64,000 bases of DNA from Proteus vulgaris. GTDB lineage: Bacteria; Pseudomonadota; Gammaproteobacteria; Enterobacterales; Enterobacteriaceae. The notes beneath the pieces are model-generated. The model worked only from the letters and a program-made list of their open reading frames with translations. It was not told the origin of the DNA and ran no database searches. This document shows, in pieces, positions 17,130 through 26,917 of the stretch. How positions within the stretch are numbered: the first letter of the stretch is position 1; each line of letters opens with the position of its first letter. The stretch covers positions 4,111,695 to 4,175,694 of the forward strand of contig NZ_CP137920.1 of the NCBI RefSeq assembly GCF_033708015.1, given 5' to 3'. A program made the position numbers and the translations under genes.

Positions 17130-19250
17130 ATGAATAAAATATTAAAAACATTAATTACGGCTTTTCTATTGATAACCATGTTTTCACTCATTGTTATGCC
17201 AATGAGCGCCGAACAACAATATATATTTGGTATTATCAATATATTGCTGTTATTTTTTATCGGTTTTAAAAAATCAAAAAAACGCTTATTAACAATGGTT
17301 TTTATTTCATTGTTGATGTCAACACGTTATCTCTACTGGCGTGCAACAAATACTTTAAATTTTAATACAACTATTGAAGCTATTTTAGGCAGTGGTTTGT
17401 TTATGGCTGAGATTTATTCTTGGGTAATATTAGTTCTAGGATATTTCCAAACATCATGGCCATTAAATAGAAAAATAGCGCCTTTACCTAAAGATGTTTC
17501 TCAATGGCCTACGGTTGATATTTATATTCCAACATATAACGAAAGCTTGGATGTTGTACGTGATACTGTCCTTGCTGCACAAGCTATCGATTATCCACAA
17601 GATAAAATGAAAGTTTATATATTGGATGATGGTAGTCGTGAAGAATTTAAACAATTCGCTGGTGACGTTGGTGTAACTTACATTGAACGTGAAGTTCATG
17701 ATCATGCTAAAGCAGGGAACTTAAATCACGCAATGGGATTAACAGAGGGTGAGTTAATCTGTGTTTTTGACTGTGACCATATTTCAACACGTATTTTCTT
17801 GCAAGCAACAGTAGGAAGCTTTCTTGAAGATCCAAAATTAGCACTTATCCAAACGCCACACTATTTCTACTCGCCAGACCCATTTGAACGGAACTTAAGT
17901 GCGGCGAAAGATGCACCACATGAAGGCGCACTTTTCTATGGTCCTGTTCAGCGTGGTAATGATAACTGGAATGCGACATTCTTCTGTGGTTCATGTGCTG
18001 TTATGCGCCGTAGTGCTCTTGAAGAAATCGGTGGTATTGCGGTTGAAACGGTAACTGAAGATGCACATACTGCGCTGAAATTACAACGTTTAGGTTGGAA
18101 CTCTGCATTTATTGATATTCCTTTAGCTGCGGGTCTTGCAACTGAACGTTTAGCATTACATGTTAACCAACGTATTCGTTGGGCTAGAGGAATGACTCAG
18201 ATATTCCGCGTTGATAACCCAATGTTGGGTCGAGGTTTAACATTTCCTCAGCGTTTATGTTATCTCAATGCCATGCTCCACTTTCAGTACGGTTTACCTC
18301 GCATCATTTTCTTGACTGCACCGTTACTGTTTATGTTATTTAACCTGAATATTATCGCTTCATCCGCAAGCATGATATTTGCCTATGCATTGCCACACTT
18401 AATTATGTCGGTTTACGTAAATTCAAAAAATATTGGTAAATACCGTTACTCTTTTTGGGGGGAAATTTATGAAACTGTCATGGCATTTAGTTTAGTACTA
18501 CCGACCTTACTGAGTTTAGTTTCACCAAAATTAGGCAAATTTAACGTAACAGATAAAGGTGACTTGCTTGATAAAAGCTATATGGATTACCTCACTGTGC
18601 GTCCATTAATTATCACTGCACTTCTTTTGATCACAGGGATTTCATGGGTTGTTGTCCGTTACCTATTAAATGATTTCCAAGGTATTGATCCACTGGTTAT
18701 TGTTTTAAACCTTGCTTGGGCCACTTACAGCTTATTTATCATTCTTGCTTCTATTGCGGTGGGTAAAGAGACGCGACAAATTCGTAAGCATACTCGAATC
18801 AATGCATCACTACCGATCACGTTACATTTTGATGATGGTGCTGAGTTAACAACGACCACGGAAGATATTTCAATGGGTGGCGTTCGCATTGCTGTGAATA
18901 AGATGTCTGAGCTTCGCCAACGCAATGTCACTTCCATCACTCTAAATGTGCAACGAGATGCCGTGACCGTTCCGGTTGATATGGTGAGCTTAGAAAACAA
19001 TCAACTTCGTCTTGAATTCTTACCTATTGATTTAAACCTTCGTCGTAAATTGGTACGCATTGTCTTTGGTCGTGCTGATGCATGGATCCATCAAGCTGAT
19101 TATAAAGATAAGCCATTTAAAGAATTGGCAGGTATTACACGTTGTATTTTTGAACTGTTCTTTGGTCGTCGCCAAAAAGTGAAAGCGCCAGCAACAAGAA
19201 CGAAAGCAAAAGCCTCACTCTCTGTGCAATCTATTAGCGGGGATGACTAA
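17130..19250 (+). CDS. bcsA: Cellulose synthase catalytic subunit (UDP-forming)
   Basis: The inner-membrane GT2 enzyme that polymerises UDP-glucose into beta-1,4-glucan and extrudes it. All catalytic signatures are present: DDG at 166-168, DxD at 214-216 (FDCDH), TED at 309-311 and QRIRW at 347-351. Hydrophobic helices flank the domain on both sides. The C-terminal PilZ domain has the c-di-GMP motif RxxxR (Arg552-Arg556) and DxSxxG (Asp579-Gly584), so it should be activated by c-di-GMP, which the downstream GGDEF enzyme could supply. At 706 residues it lacks the long N-terminal extension of E. coli BcsA (872) and is closer in size to Komagataeibacter AcsA. bcsB starts after only 2 bases. Confidence 0.96.
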   Translation: MNKILKTLITAFLLITMFSLIVMPMSAEQQYIFGIINILLLFFIGFKKSKKRLLTMVFISLLMSTRYLYWRATNTLNFNTTIEAILGSGLFMAEIYSWVILVLGYFQTSWPLNRKIAPLPKDVSQWPTVDIYIPTYNESLDVVRDTVLAAQAIDYPQDKMKVYILDDGSREEFKQFAGDVGVTYIEREVHDHAKAGNLNHAMGLTEGELICVFDCDHISTRIFLQATVGSFLEDPKLALIQTPHYFYSPDPFERNLSAAKDAPHEGALFYGPVQRGNDNWNATFFCGSCAVMRRSALEEIGGIAVETVTEDAHTALKLQRLGWNSAFIDIPLAAGLATERLALHVNQRIRWARGMTQIFRVDNPMLGRGLTFPQRLCYLNAMLHFQYGLPRIIFLTAPLLFMLFNLNIIASSASMIFAYALPHLIMSVYVNSKNIGKYRYSFWGEIYETVMAFSLVLPTLLSLVSPKLGKFNVTDKGDLLDKSYMDYLTVRPLIITALLLITGISWVVVRYLLNDFQGIDPLVIVLNLAWATYSLFIILASIAVGKETRQIRKHTRINASLPITLHFDDGAELTTTTEDISMGGVRIAVNKMSELRQRNVTSITLNVQRDAVTVPVDMVSLENNQLRLEFLPIDLNLRRKLVRIVFGRADAWIHQADYKDKPFKELAGITRCIFELFFGRRQKVKAPATRTKAKASLSVQSISGDD

Positions 19251-19252
19251 GC

Positions 19253-21604
19253 ATGAAAAAGAAATTGACATTAATGCTAAGCCTGACGGCGATAGCGATC
19301 GCTAGTATTAATCTTTCTCAAGCAGAGACCGGAATGTTAGCGCTAGAAGGGGCGTTTTTACCTGACCCGACTTCTTATACATATTCGCCAATGCAACAAA
19401 ATGCGAATAACCCGATCCAACGTGAAGGTGGTGTATTGTCTGACGCGCGTAATATTGAAGAGCAATTAACATTGGCACAGATGGGCAGTCCATCACCTAT
19501 CGTGTTATCAGGAAGAAAATTACTTTCTGGTGTCACTTTTAATATGGCGAACGATTTATTTATTGATAACGCCACATTAACGATGAAAGTGAAAGCTTCC
19601 CAAGGATTAATTCAATCTGATCAGACACTTCACTTAATGCTAAATGGTCAACCTCTGGGATTTCTACCTTTAGAAGAAGGTGGGCAAGAGCATGAATATG
19701 TTTTAGAAATTCCTGAAATGATGTTGACGAACGTGAATAACCTCAGTTTTCGCTTAGCCAGTCGTGATGCATTGGATGAAAATCAGTGTATGCCGCCATT
19801 GGCTGAAGAGTTAAGTCTAGTTATTTCACCAGATTCATCATTAGATTATCGAGGTCGCTGGATTAATGGCGGGTATAGTCTGGAACGATTGCCCCTACCG
19901 TTCTTTGATCCTGACAGAATGACAGCGACCTCGTTACCTATCATATTGTCAGATAAACCTGACCATGCAGAAGTAACAACCGCAGCTATTGCAGCATCAT
20001 GGTTTGGCAGTTTTAGTCATGATATTAAACAAGTTGATTTACCCGTTTTAATGAATCAGTTACCTGAAAGTGATGGCATTTTGGTCGGCTATTCAGGGCA
20101 AACTATTGCGGGTATTAAACTGCCTTCAGGAAATAGCGGACAATTAACTCTTGTTGATAATCCAGTCGATCCTGTTTTTAAATTATTGCTGATCAGCGGT
20201 GATAATGAAAAATCTCTTCGCCAAGCTGTATGGGCGTTAAATAACGACAAATTACCTCAAAACGATCACTTAGTGGTGCCATCTCAAACAATTGCAATAA
20301 GTAAGGATTACGATGCGCCTCGTTGGTTAAATACCAATAAACCGGTAACATTAAATGAAATAGCCAATGGCAGTGATGACTTCTCTCGCCAAGGTATTAA
20401 CCATGCACCGAATCAGTTTTCATTTCGTGTCTCACCCGATCTCTTTTGGTGGGATGGTGATGCGTTGCCTTTAGACTTGAAATATGTTTTTCCTCATTCG
20501 GATAAACTAAATAGTCGCCGTTCTTCATTAATTGTCTCTTTGAATAACCAATTCTTAGGTGCGTTATATCCAGCACGTTCAGAACCTTTAGGTATGCTAA
20601 GACAATGGCTAGGGATGGAGAGTGAAGAGCAAAACAGTACACTCTATTTAAATCCCCGCCAAATTTATAGTCAGAATCAATTACAGTTTTATTTTGATTT
20701 ACGTGAACCTGATGATTCACCGTGTATTTTAACGGATGGCAGTGATTTGATTAGTCGAATTGATCCGCAATCAACGCTGCAATTTAAAAATACGTGGCAC
20801 TACTCAAGAATGCCGAACTTGGCTTATTTTTCAGGGGCATCATTCCCATTTAGTCGCCGTGCGGATTTTTCACAAACCACACTACTATTACCTGAAAATC
20901 CAACAATAGAAGAGCTTTATACCTTAGTGAACTTAATGGCGAGATCGGGTTATGCCACAGGTACACCGGTTTCTCATGCTTCGGTTTTCTTAGGGGCTAA
21001 AGAACTTGAGAAAAATAACCTCTCACAACACGACATTTTAGCGATTGGTTCATTAAGTAGTGAGGGATTTCTGCCTGCTCGTTTTTCACAACAAACATTC
21101 TCATTTTTAAATAAAAATATCGAAATCAAACCACAATCATTGATTGATAAAGCAAAAGGTTGGATTGCGGGTGATTATTTATCTCAAAGTAGTGATGCTG
21201 CAAGTTACTTATCTTCAGTGAAAGATTGGCGTGGCATGATGAGTTTTATCTCACCTTGGGCAAGCGATAGAGTTGTTGTATTGGTGACAGCTAGAGGTAA
21301 TGACTCGATAAAAACGATTATCAATGATTTAAATTTAGCCCAAATAAATGCGGCAATTAAAGGCGATATTACTCTTATTAGTGGTAAAGACACCGTAAAA
21401 AGTTTCCATTTAGGCGAACACTTTTCGCAAGGCGACTTACCTTTCTTACAACAATTCCTTTGGTATAGCTCTCGGCACGTATATTTGCTGGGTCTTTTAG
21501 CTGTTGGTTTTTGTGCGCTGACGGGCTTGGTGACTTATTACTGGTTACAACGTCGTTCAAGTCGTCGTTTACATCAGATATCACAGCATCGTTCAGATAA
21601 ATAA
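19253..21604 (+). CDS. bcsB: Cellulose synthase periplasmic subunit BcsB
   Basis: A 783-residue periplasmic partner of BcsA, anchored by one C-terminal helix (about residues 745-765, HVYLLGLLAVGFCALTGLVT) followed by a basic tail. The signal peptide ends near residue 25 (NLSQAE). The chain contains the carbohydrate-binding and flavodoxin-like repeats of the family, for example the PPLAEELSLVISPDSSLDY tract after the CBD. BcsB guides the nascent glucan across the periplasm, and its C-terminal helix is needed for BcsA activity. It is tightly coupled to bcsA (2 bases) and bcsC (12 bases). Confidence 0.94.
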   Translation: MKKKLTLMLSLTAIAIASINLSQAETGMLALEGAFLPDPTSYTYSPMQQNANNPIQREGGVLSDARNIEEQLTLAQMGSPSPIVLSGRKLLSGVTFNMANDLFIDNATLTMKVKASQGLIQSDQTLHLMLNGQPLGFLPLEEGGQEHEYVLEIPEMMLTNVNNLSFRLASRDALDENQCMPPLAEELSLVISPDSSLDYRGRWINGGYSLERLPLPFFDPDRMTATSLPIILSDKPDHAEVTTAAIAASWFGSFSHDIKQVDLPVLMNQLPESDGILVGYSGQTIAGIKLPSGNSGQLTLVDNPVDPVFKLLLISGDNEKSLRQAVWALNNDKLPQNDHLVVPSQTIAISKDYDAPRWLNTNKPVTLNEIANGSDDFSRQGINHAPNQFSFRVSPDLFWWDGDALPLDLKYVFPHSDKLNSRRSSLIVSLNNQFLGALYPARSEPLGMLRQWLGMESEEQNSTLYLNPRQIYSQNQLQFYFDLREPDDSPCILTDGSDLISRIDPQSTLQFKNTWHYSRMPNLAYFSGASFPFSRRADFSQTTLLLPENPTIEELYTLVNLMARSGYATGTPVSHASVFLGAKELEKNNLSQHDILAIGSLSSEGFLPARFSQQTFSFLNKNIEIKPQSLIDKAKGWIAGDYLSQSSDAASYLSSVKDWRGMMSFISPWASDRVVVLVTARGNDSIKTIINDLNLAQINAAIKGDITLISGKDTVKSFHLGEHFSQGDLPFLQQFLWYSSRHVYLLGLLAVGFCALTGLVTYYWLQRRSSRRLHQISQHRSDK

Positions 21605-21616
21605 GAGGGAGATAAG

Positions 21617-24600
21617 ATGAAAAATCACGCACTTAATCTCATCGTTAAAGTCATCTATGCAGGTTGCATTCTAGGGGTTTCAAGCCAAGTACAAGCAACC
21701 GCTGTTGAGGCAAATATAACAGCAACCGACCCAAATATTGTCAGTTCTCTTATTGAGCAAGCTAATTATTGGCACGGTAGAGCGCATGATGAACGTGCAG
21801 TAGAAGCACTGCAAAAAGTACTGATTATGGAAAGCAATAATCAGGATGCGCTGTATTTAATGGCATTTTTTACTGCACAACAAGGTAATGAAAAGCAAGC
21901 AACGTATTGGCGAGAAAAACTTGCGCAAATTGCACCGCAAGATCCACGAATTGAAGGATTAAAAAACATCCGATCATCACAATTTAGTGAACAACAATTA
22001 GGATATGCCAGAGAGTTAGCGAAAAAGGGGCAACATGAAGAAGCAATAAAAGCATATCAACGTTTATTTGTTAGCAGTGAGCCACCTGAAACACTGGCGT
22101 TAGAATATTATCAAACCATGGCTGGTGTGCCCGCTATGTTGCCTCAAGCTATTACGGGATTAAAGCAACGTGCTGCATTAATGCCTGATAATAAAGAAAC
22201 ACAAAAAGCATTAGGATTAACGCTCACGTATAACGAAGAGACTCGCCGCGAAGGAATAACTATTTTAGGCAATATCTCGGGTGATGAATCAGCCCAAAAA
22301 GGCCTGCGTCAAGCACTGCTATGGTTGAATGCTCGCCCTGATGATGACGTGTTATATAAAACCTATTTGCAAGCAAACCCAAACGATAAAGCGGTTGCAG
22401 AACATTTCCAAGGTGCGATCCAAGGAAATGCACGCCAAGCGGGTTATACCGCATTAAATAAATGTAAATTGAAAGAGGCCGAAGGTTATTTCAAACAAGC
22501 GTTAGCGGCAGATAACAGTGATGCGCAAGCCTTAGCGGGGTTAGGTTATATTGCATTACGTTCAGGTGATCTAACGACAGGTCAGCGTTTATTAAACCAA
22601 GCTGCGCAATCAGGTGGCGAACAAGGTAGTAAATGGAAGCAACAAGCGGAAGATGCGGGGTTTTATGCACAATTACGCAACGCACAACAACGTGCTAAAC
22701 AAGGCAATATTCAACAGGCTCTCGATCAATTAGCCCCCTTAACAGGGGCTTCAGGCGAAAAAGGGGTATCTGCTAACTTATTACAGGCTGATTTATTACG
22801 TAAGCAAGGTAATTTACCTGCTGCTCACCAATTGCTGTCAGGGCTTTATCAGCAAAATAGCCGTAATGAAAAAGTGATTTCTGCTTATTATTACTTATTA
22901 GTTCAGGAAGGACAGAATACAAAAGCGGAACAATTACTGGCTCAACAATCTGCCTCTTTGCGTCAAAAACTGACTGCGAATACAGATCCTTCTGAGAAAT
23001 TACGTCGTGAAGCGCAAAAAGCGTTAGAAAATGGTGATCGTGTTCAAGCAAAACAATGGCTTTTACAAGCTCAGCGTAAAAACCCGCAAAATAACTGGGT
23101 TTACCTTGATTTAGCTCGCCTAATGGTCGCTGATGGCGACAGCGCTGGTGCGAAAAACATCATTTCACAGCTACAAAACCGTAGAACAAAAGATTCTGAT
23201 TATGTGGCATCTCTGTTTTATGTTGAGCAAAAAGAGTGGGATAACGTTTTTAACTTACTCAGTCGTCATAATCCACAAACCGAAGCTGAAAAAGCGTTAT
23301 TACAGCGTGCTCGTTTTCATCGCCAACTTGCGCAAGCTGACCATTACCGTCAGTCAGGAAACCTTGTTGCAATGCGCAATATTTTACGTCCATTAATTAA
23401 TCAAGTTGCTGATTATCCAAATGATGTGGGTGAATTAGCAGAAAAATTGGTTAACAGTGGATTAAATGATGAAGCGTTACAATTAGTTGAAAGTGATATT
23501 GCAAAAGGCACGAAAGGTTCAGTTGGTAACTATGCTGGTCATATCAATGTTCTCAATGAATTAGGTCGTTATACACAGGCATCTAGCTTAATTAATGATC
23601 CCGCTTTACAACAAGAAACATCGGTTATTGAAAAAAAACGTTTAGAAGTTGCCACTCACGTTGCGCAAGCAGATAACTTACGTGAAAAAGGTGAAATAAA
23701 AGCGGCTTACGATACGTTAGTCGTTGCTTTAAAAACATCACCGAATGATCCTGAGTTATTAATGGCATTAAGTCGTGTTTATTTAGCGCAATCAATGCCT
23801 GAACAATCAAACAAAATTCTTTCTTATTTAGAAAAAGAGCAAGGAAAAGATAGCAAATTAATCCAAGCTCAAATCGAAGTGGCATTAGCTCAAAAAGAGG
23901 GAAGAAAAGCACAGCAGTTATTGCAGCAAATACCTTCATCTTCACAACCTGCTTATTTATTACAAGCCGCGCAGATTGCGCAACTAAATGGTGATAATCG
24001 TAAAGCATTAACGTTACTGCGCAGTGCGCAGTGGCAAAACAGTGATAGCACATTAAAAACCTCAGCGGGTCAATTAAGTGCCTTAGGGGAAAGTGATAAC
24101 CCTACTATTGCGGGTTCTATTTATGAACGTAAAGAGATGGCATCGGTTCAACGTTCTATTCGTGAACTAGAAGAGAAAGTCTCACCTTGGGTTCAAGGTG
24201 GTATAGCGATACGTCATCGTAATGGTGATAAGGGATTATCCAATGTCACTGAAATTTCAGCACCAATCAGTATTTCAAGTGTGCCGGGTGAAGAACTCCG
24301 TTGGGAATTTAGTGTTAATCCTGTTTCGATGACAAGTGGTTCGGTTTCAGGAGAAAGAGCTAACCGCTTTGGTACTGGTCAGCTTCAACATGCCGAACGC
24401 TTTGCGAAAAATAGCGATAACCATGATGAGAAAAATAAAATTAATGCCGATGAAGCGGGTAGCCAACGCGCATCTGGTGTTGAATTAGGACTACGTTTAT
24501 CAGACAAGGATGTCAGCTTTGATGTGGGATCAACGCCATTAGGTAAAGATACGGCAACGGTTGTCGGTGGCCTCACATATTCACCTCAAATTAGCCAAAA

Positions 24601-25318
24601 TGGGCAATTAACACTGACAGCAGAGCGCAGAGCCATAAAAGATAGTCTACTTTCTTATATGGGGCGTACTGATCCCATGACAGGTGAAAGTTGGGGGCGT
24701 GTAACACGTAATGGCGCTAAAGTTCAATATGCCTGGGATGATGGGAAAATGGGGGCTTATGCTGGTGGTGGTTACTATAACTACCAAGGTAAAAGTGTTG
24801 CGAGTAATGATGAAGTGAAAGCATGGATTGGCTCTTATGCTAAGTTCTATCAAGATGATCAACAAGAGGTAAAAGCAGGTGTACATGTTGATTATATGAA
24901 CTTTAGAAATAACCAAAATTACTTCTCATTAGGACACGGTGGTTACTTTAGCCCACAAGATTATGTGTCTGTTTCATTGCCTGTTGCTTATACCCGCCGC
25001 TTTGAAAAAGGCGAAGTGTCATTAAATGGTGCAATAGGGATACAAAGTTACAAGCAAAAAGGTAGCGATTATTTTCCAACGCATAGTTATATGCAAAACG
25101 CATTAAATAAAAAGAATGCGAGTGATCCTCGTATTAAATCTCAGTATGAAGAAGAAGACGAAACAAATTTCACTTACAGATTAGGTTTAGACGCGAAATA
25201 TTATTTAAACAAAGAAACCGAGTTAGGTGTCAGCTTATCTCATGATACATCGGGTGATTATGCTGAAGATAATATGTGGTTACACTTAAAATATACCCCA
25301 GACTTCCTGTCTAAATAA
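21617..25318 (+). CDS. bcsC: Cellulose synthase outer-membrane subunit BcsC (TPR + beta-barrel)
   Basis: A 1233-residue protein with a signal peptide (cleavage near residue 28, VQATA). About 750 residues of tetratricopeptide repeats follow (for example ALAGLGYIALRSGDLTTGQRLLNQA), and then the BcsC C-terminal outer-membrane barrel from about residue 880, with alternating strands ending in WLHLKYTPDFLSK. The TPR scaffold binds the periplasmic side, and the barrel secretes the glucan chain. The length is near that of E. coli BcsC (about 1157) and Komagataeibacter AcsC (about 1300). The order bcsA-bcsB-bcsC-bcsD, without bcsZ between B and C, is the type I arrangement. Confidence 0.94.
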   Translation: MKNHALNLIVKVIYAGCILGVSSQVQATAVEANITATDPNIVSSLIEQANYWHGRAHDERAVEALQKVLIMESNNQDALYLMAFFTAQQGNEKQATYWREKLAQIAPQDPRIEGLKNIRSSQFSEQQLGYARELAKKGQHEEAIKAYQRLFVSSEPPETLALEYYQTMAGVPAMLPQAITGLKQRAALMPDNKETQKALGLTLTYNEETRREGITILGNISGDESAQKGLRQALLWLNARPDDDVLYKTYLQANPNDKAVAEHFQGAIQGNARQAGYTALNKCKLKEAEGYFKQALAADNSDAQALAGLGYIALRSGDLTTGQRLLNQAAQSGGEQGSKWKQQAEDAGFYAQLRNAQQRAKQGNIQQALDQLAPLTGASGEKGVSANLLQADLLRKQGNLPAAHQLLSGLYQQNSRNEKVISAYYYLLVQEGQNTKAEQLLAQQSASLRQKLTANTDPSEKLRREAQKALENGDRVQAKQWLLQAQRKNPQNNWVYLDLARLMVADGDSAGAKNIISQLQNRRTKDSDYVASLFYVEQKEWDNVFNLLSRHNPQTEAEKALLQRARFHRQLAQADHYRQSGNLVAMRNILRPLINQVADYPNDVGELAEKLVNSGLNDEALQLVESDIAKGTKGSVGNYAGHINVLNELGRYTQASSLINDPALQQETSVIEKKRLEVATHVAQADNLREKGEIKAAYDTLVVALKTSPNDPELLMALSRVYLAQSMPEQSNKILSYLEKEQGKDSKLIQAQIEVALAQKEGRKAQQLLQQIPSSSQPAYLLQAAQIAQLNGDNRKALTLLRSAQWQNSDSTLKTSAGQLSALGESDNPTIAGSIYERKEMASVQRSIRELEEKVSPWVQGGIAIRHRNGDKGLSNVTEISAPISISSVPGEELRWEFSVNPVSMTSGSVSGERANRFGTGQLQHAERFAKNSDNHDEKNKINADEAGSQRASGVELGLRLSDKDVSFDVGSTPLGKDTATVVGGLTYSPQISQNGQLTLTAERRAIKDSLLSYMGRTDPMTGESWGRVTRNGAKVQYAWDDGKMGAYAGGGYYNYQGKSVASNDEVKAWIGSYAKFYQDDQQEVKAGVHVDYMNFRNNQNYFSLGHGGYFSPQDYVSVSLPVAYTRRFEKGEVSLNGAIGIQSYKQKGSDYFPTHSYMQNALNKKNASDPRIKSQYEEEDETNFTYRLGLDAKYYLNKETELGVSLSHDTSGDYAEDNMWLHLKYTPDFLSK

Positions 25319-25333
25319 TTAAGGAGATAAATA

Positions 25334-25804
25334 ATGAATAAGCATGACAGTGATATTTTACAATTACCTTTTGAAAGTGGCTGGCAAGATTTAACTCAAT
25401 TATTATTTTTTCAAATTTTAAATGACAATGATATTTCTACTGCGGGAAATAAATTAAGGAATATAGGTAAAGATATTGCCTTACGTTACCCTTTACCTGA
25501 AAGCGAGAATATTCAATCAATTGAATTACATATAAATCGCGTATTAACGCTATTTAAATGGGGATTTGTCACAATATCTCCTGCAATGAGCGAACTTTTA
25601 CTGGTTCATTGTGCATGGCCTCATTTTACGCACAGCCAAGATGATGTTCAGTGGCGTATCGCGAGTGTGGGGGTTTTAGAAGGGTTATATGAAGGTTGGT
25701 TAACGAATCAAGGTGGTAATGCCACAATGCAAGTGCATCGTCAATCTACTGATGCAAAAGATGTCTTTATTTTCCGCTATGCGCATAACTCATCAGCTGA
25801 ATAA
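25334..25804 (+). CDS. bcsD: Cellulose synthase subunit D (crystallisation factor)
   Basis: A 156-residue soluble protein, the same length as Komagataeibacter AcsD. It has the family pattern of an N-terminal helix bundle, a WGFVTISPAMSELLLVHCAWPH segment, and the C-terminal LEGLYEGWLTNQGG with paired Cys/His residues. BcsD forms a periplasmic octamer that threads four glucan chains and promotes crystalline cellulose. It has no signal peptide, as is usual in the family. E. coli lacks this gene, so its presence marks a type I system. It begins 15 bases after bcsC behind an AAGGAG ribosome site. Confidence 0.85.
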   Translation: MNKHDSDILQLPFESGWQDLTQLLFFQILNDNDISTAGNKLRNIGKDIALRYPLPESENIQSIELHINRVLTLFKWGFVTISPAMSELLLVHCAWPHFTHSQDDVQWRIASVGVLEGLYEGWLTNQGGNATMQVHRQSTDAKDVFIFRYAHNSSAE

Positions 25805-25843
25805 TAATATATATGCTTTATTGATTAGCATAGGAGGTCAAAA

Positions 25844-26746
25844 ATGAATGAAATGATATTTAATGATGATAATTCTAAGAGCTTATTAATAAAGCAATTT
25901 ACTAATAATGTTTTCATGATGTTAGTAACCGATATTAATGGCATCATTATTTATGCAAATAAAAAATATTGTGAATTCAATAATATTAGTTTTGAAAATA
26001 TAAAAGGTAAAAATTACAGCTTATTTCATTTAATTGATGATAATCAAATCAATTGTTGTGTAAATGATAATAATGGAGTATATCGATTAGAAGCCAAAAG
26101 AATTAGCAATACACAAAAAGATATATGGGAAGATATGAGTATTATCCCTGTGTTTGATGAAAATAATCTAATTTCTCATTATGTGTTTATTAGCTTGGAT
26201 ATTACTGATAAGGTAGAGTTAAGAAATGAATTATTTAATAAAAGCTATATTGATTCATTAACTGGAATATCTAATCGATTAAGTATTGTTGAAAAAATTG
26301 AAAATGAACGATTAAATATTTCACAACCTTCTTCATTTTGTATTGGTATTATAGATTGCGATAAATTCAAATCTATCAATGATCAATTCGGACATCATGT
26401 AGGTGATAAAGTATTGTGTGAAATATCAAAACGTTTATCACAATTAGAAAAAAATCAAGTCTATTGTGGGCGGCTTGGTGGTGATGAGTTTGCTGTGCTT
26501 TTCCCTAAAGGATTACGTTCTTGTTCTGTGATTTTGTTAGAAATAATAGAATCACTTTGGGAATTAATGGAAAAGCCCATCAATATTAACTCAGATTTTA
26601 TGTTAACTCCTTCAATTAGTTTAGGTATTGCTGAATATCCTAAAGATGGAGAAACATTATCTGAATTATTAAAATCTGCGGATAAAACACTTTACTCCAT
26701 AAAAGAAATGGGTGGTAATAAATATGGGTTTTATTCTGGTTTTTAA
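25844..26746 (+). CDS. PAS-GGDEF diguanylate cyclase
   Basis: A 300-residue cytoplasmic signalling enzyme. A PAS sensor spans about residues 15-125 (VTDINGIIIYANKKYCEFN to ISLDITDKVEL). A GGDEF domain starts at DSLTGISNR and carries an intact GGDEF active loop at residues 212-216. The usual inhibitory RxxD motif nine residues before the loop is replaced by KNQV, so product inhibition by c-di-GMP should be weak. It lies 39 bases after bcsD with a strong AGGAGG ribosome site, followed by a terminator. It most likely makes the c-di-GMP that activates the BcsA PilZ domain. What the PAS domain senses is unknown. Confidence 0.9.
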   Translation: MNEMIFNDDNSKSLLIKQFTNNVFMMLVTDINGIIIYANKKYCEFNNISFENIKGKNYSLFHLIDDNQINCCVNDNNGVYRLEAKRISNTQKDIWEDMSIIPVFDENNLISHYVFISLDITDKVELRNELFNKSYIDSLTGISNRLSIVEKIENERLNISQPSSFCIGIIDCDKFKSINDQFGHHVGDKVLCEISKRLSQLEKNQVYCGRLGGDEFAVLFPKGLRSCSVILLEIIESLWELMEKPININSDFMLTPSISLGIAEYPKDGETLSELLKSADKTLYSIKEMGGNKYGFYSGF

Positions 26747-26783
26747 ATAGAAAGTTATTTTCAAATAAAAATATATAAAAATA

Positions 26784-26825
26784 ATGTTATCTCTTTTTAA
26801 TGGAGAGGGAGATAACTGTTTTTTA
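26784..26825 (+). terminator. Terminator after the diguanylate cyclase gene
   Basis: GTTATCTC at 26786-26793 pairs with GAGATAAC at 26809-26816 and is followed by TGTTTTTT. It would end the bcsA-bcsD-cyclase transcript and leave galU-bcsZ as a separate or read-through unit. Confidence 0.65.
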
Positions 26826-26917
26826 AATATATTACGTATTCCTGATGAAATATAAGTGTAAGTTTAAAATAATATTAAATATTAGTTTTAGATAAATATC
26901 TATTAGAGGATTTTATT

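Noticed and set aside
21617..24200. TPR repeats of bcsC as a DNA-level tandem repeat
   Set aside because: The repeats are at protein level only; the DNA of the copies is not similar enough to form a nucleotide repeat.
22491..24576. Several open frames on the strand opposite bcsC
   Set aside because: They are short, overlap a strong coding gene and lack family features or ribosome sites; they reflect low stop-codon frequency opposite a biased coding sequence.
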